Source: Nostoc sp. UHCC 0302
Lineage (GTDB): Bacteria; Cyanobacteriota; Cyanobacteriia; Cyanobacteriales; Nostocaceae
Direction: 5' to 3'
DNA: 64,000 nucleotides
NCBI RefSeq assembly: GCF_038096175.1
Contig: NZ_CP151099.1
Location: 4,124,501 to 4,188,500 of the forward strand
This document shows, piece by piece, positions 63,502 to 64,000 of the stretch. Under the pieces are notes generated by a model, which worked only from the letters and a program-made list of their open reading frames with translations, had not been told where the DNA came from and did no database searches. Positions within the stretch are counted from its first letter, which is position 1, and each line of letters opens with the position of its first letter. A program made the translations under genes and the position numbers.

Positions 63502-63852
63502 CTAATACACTAAAGGTGTCGCGCCGCGCATTTGACGTAGGGAATTGATACAAGCAGCGCAGTCACAGCCAAATAAGTTAATTGCCATATCGCTTTCTTC
63601 AACATTGAATTCTAAAATGGGGGCATCTTCTTGAGAAAACTCTACTTCAGGCTGATAGTTAGGAATTTTAGCCAATACGGAAGCCCTAGCACAGACTAAT
63701 CCCACTTTATGTTTATTGCGTATGCAAGATAAACGGTCTGTCGTATCGGGTTCTGGCTCAATCGCTTGAGCTTGATTGAGCATTACTCCCATAGAAAGAA
63801 TAGAGCTAATTAGTACAGGAGAAGAAAGCAAACTCAGTATCAATTTATTCAT
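63502..63852 (-). CDS. Small exported protein with conserved cysteines (116 aa)
   Basis: MNKLILSLLSSPVLISSILSMGVMLNQAQA is a signal peptide with an AQA cleavage site near residue 30. The mature part has Cys residues in LSCIRNKHKVGLVC and a CDCAACINSL cluster near the C-terminus. The cluster suggests a metal site or disulfides outside the cytoplasm. I do not recognise the family. ATG is preceded by AAGGAAACC. It converges on the pentapeptide gene. Confidence 0.7.
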   Translation of the reverse strand: MNKLILSLLSSPVLISSILSMGVMLNQAQAIEPEPDTTDRLSCIRNKHKVGLVCARASVLAKIPNYQPEVEFSQEDAPILEFNVEESDMAINLFGCDCAACINSLRQMRGATPLVY

Positions 63853-64000
63853 TGGTTTCCTTATAAAATAAAATCGATTACTCAGATTATCCGATTAAAT
63901 TTTACAGTTAAAGTCAAGTCCATCAGGAATATCAACTATCTGTGGTATCGTAGGCTAATTTTAGCAACCCTTCATACCTCCAGGTTTCAATCAATCTTTC
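63853..64000. other. Right-edge sequence
   Basis: The last 148 bp are AT-rich and hold the promoter region of the leftward exported-protein gene. No further gene starts within the window. Confidence 0.4.

Noticed and set aside
63257-63553. 98-codon ORF between the pentapeptide and exported-protein genes
   Set aside because: It overlaps both supported genes antisense, covers a terminator hairpin and shows no domain.

Overview
This 64 kb window is chromosomal DNA of a cyanobacterium, most likely a filamentous Nostocales type (Nostoc or a close relative). The evidence is the many HIP1 octamers (GCGATCGC), genes for chlorophyll synthesis (acsF), tocopherol synthesis (homogentisate phytyltransferase), a high-light-inducible protein, the response regulator RpaB, two RbpA-type RRM proteins, an SLH-porin and a cyanobacterial CbiET. 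Short hairpin repeats and MITE-like elements fill the intergenic space. I found no rRNA, tRNA or CRISPR array.

Layout. 0-10 kb: the 3' end of a c-type cytochrome gene cut by the left edge; a repeat block with a 16-unit 21-bp tandem array; three small unknown genes; a PhnZ-like HD oxygenase; an IS630 remnant; rpaB; an SDR; a TPR gene paired with homogentisate phytyltransferase; and a decayed IS4 transposase. 10-25 kb: an SLH/OprB-type porin, cbiET, a long membrane-anchored proline-rich protein, mnmG, an M15 peptidase, a TIGR04376 protein, a shortened ABC permease, an HsdR_N-type nuclease-like protein and a small hli gene preceded by an HLR1 (RpaB) site. 25-37 kb: photosynthesis and housekeeping genes. 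These are acsF, two rbp genes with the same long 5' leader, a DUF2996 protein, threonine aldolase, a PlsY/PEP-synthase-like fusion, a 46-residue membrane protein, an SGNH protein, a plastid-lipid-associated-like protein, and infC that appears to start at AUC.

38-58 kb is an accessory oxidoreductase region. It holds two tandem flavin monooxygenases and an amidohydrolase, three aldo/keto reductases (one gutted, one frameshifted, one intact), three SDRs, an alcohol dehydrogenase scrap, a cupin and a divergent AraC regulator. Next to these is a translationally overlapped pair: a 737-residue protein and an FAD protein. I infer this pair to be a divergent LodA/LodB-like (cysteine tryptophylquinone) oxidase system, and it is the best candidate here for something undescribed. 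Part of this region (about 50.4-54 kb) looks more GC-rich than its surroundings, consistent with transfer. 59-64 kb: an amidohydrolase pseudogene, a small unknown gene, a RarA-type AAA ATPase fused to a methyltransferase-like domain, a pentapeptide-repeat protein and a small exported protein.

Regulatory logic visible in the sequence: RpaB (5.9-6.7 kb) and a perfect HLR1 site (25.03 kb) in front of hli link a regulator to a target within one window. The two rbp genes share about 117 nt of leader, which fits the known 5'-UTR-dependent cold control of rbpA1. The AraC gene diverges from the cupin/SDR/AKR run and probably controls it. Family assignments come from recognition of motifs by eye; no database search was run.
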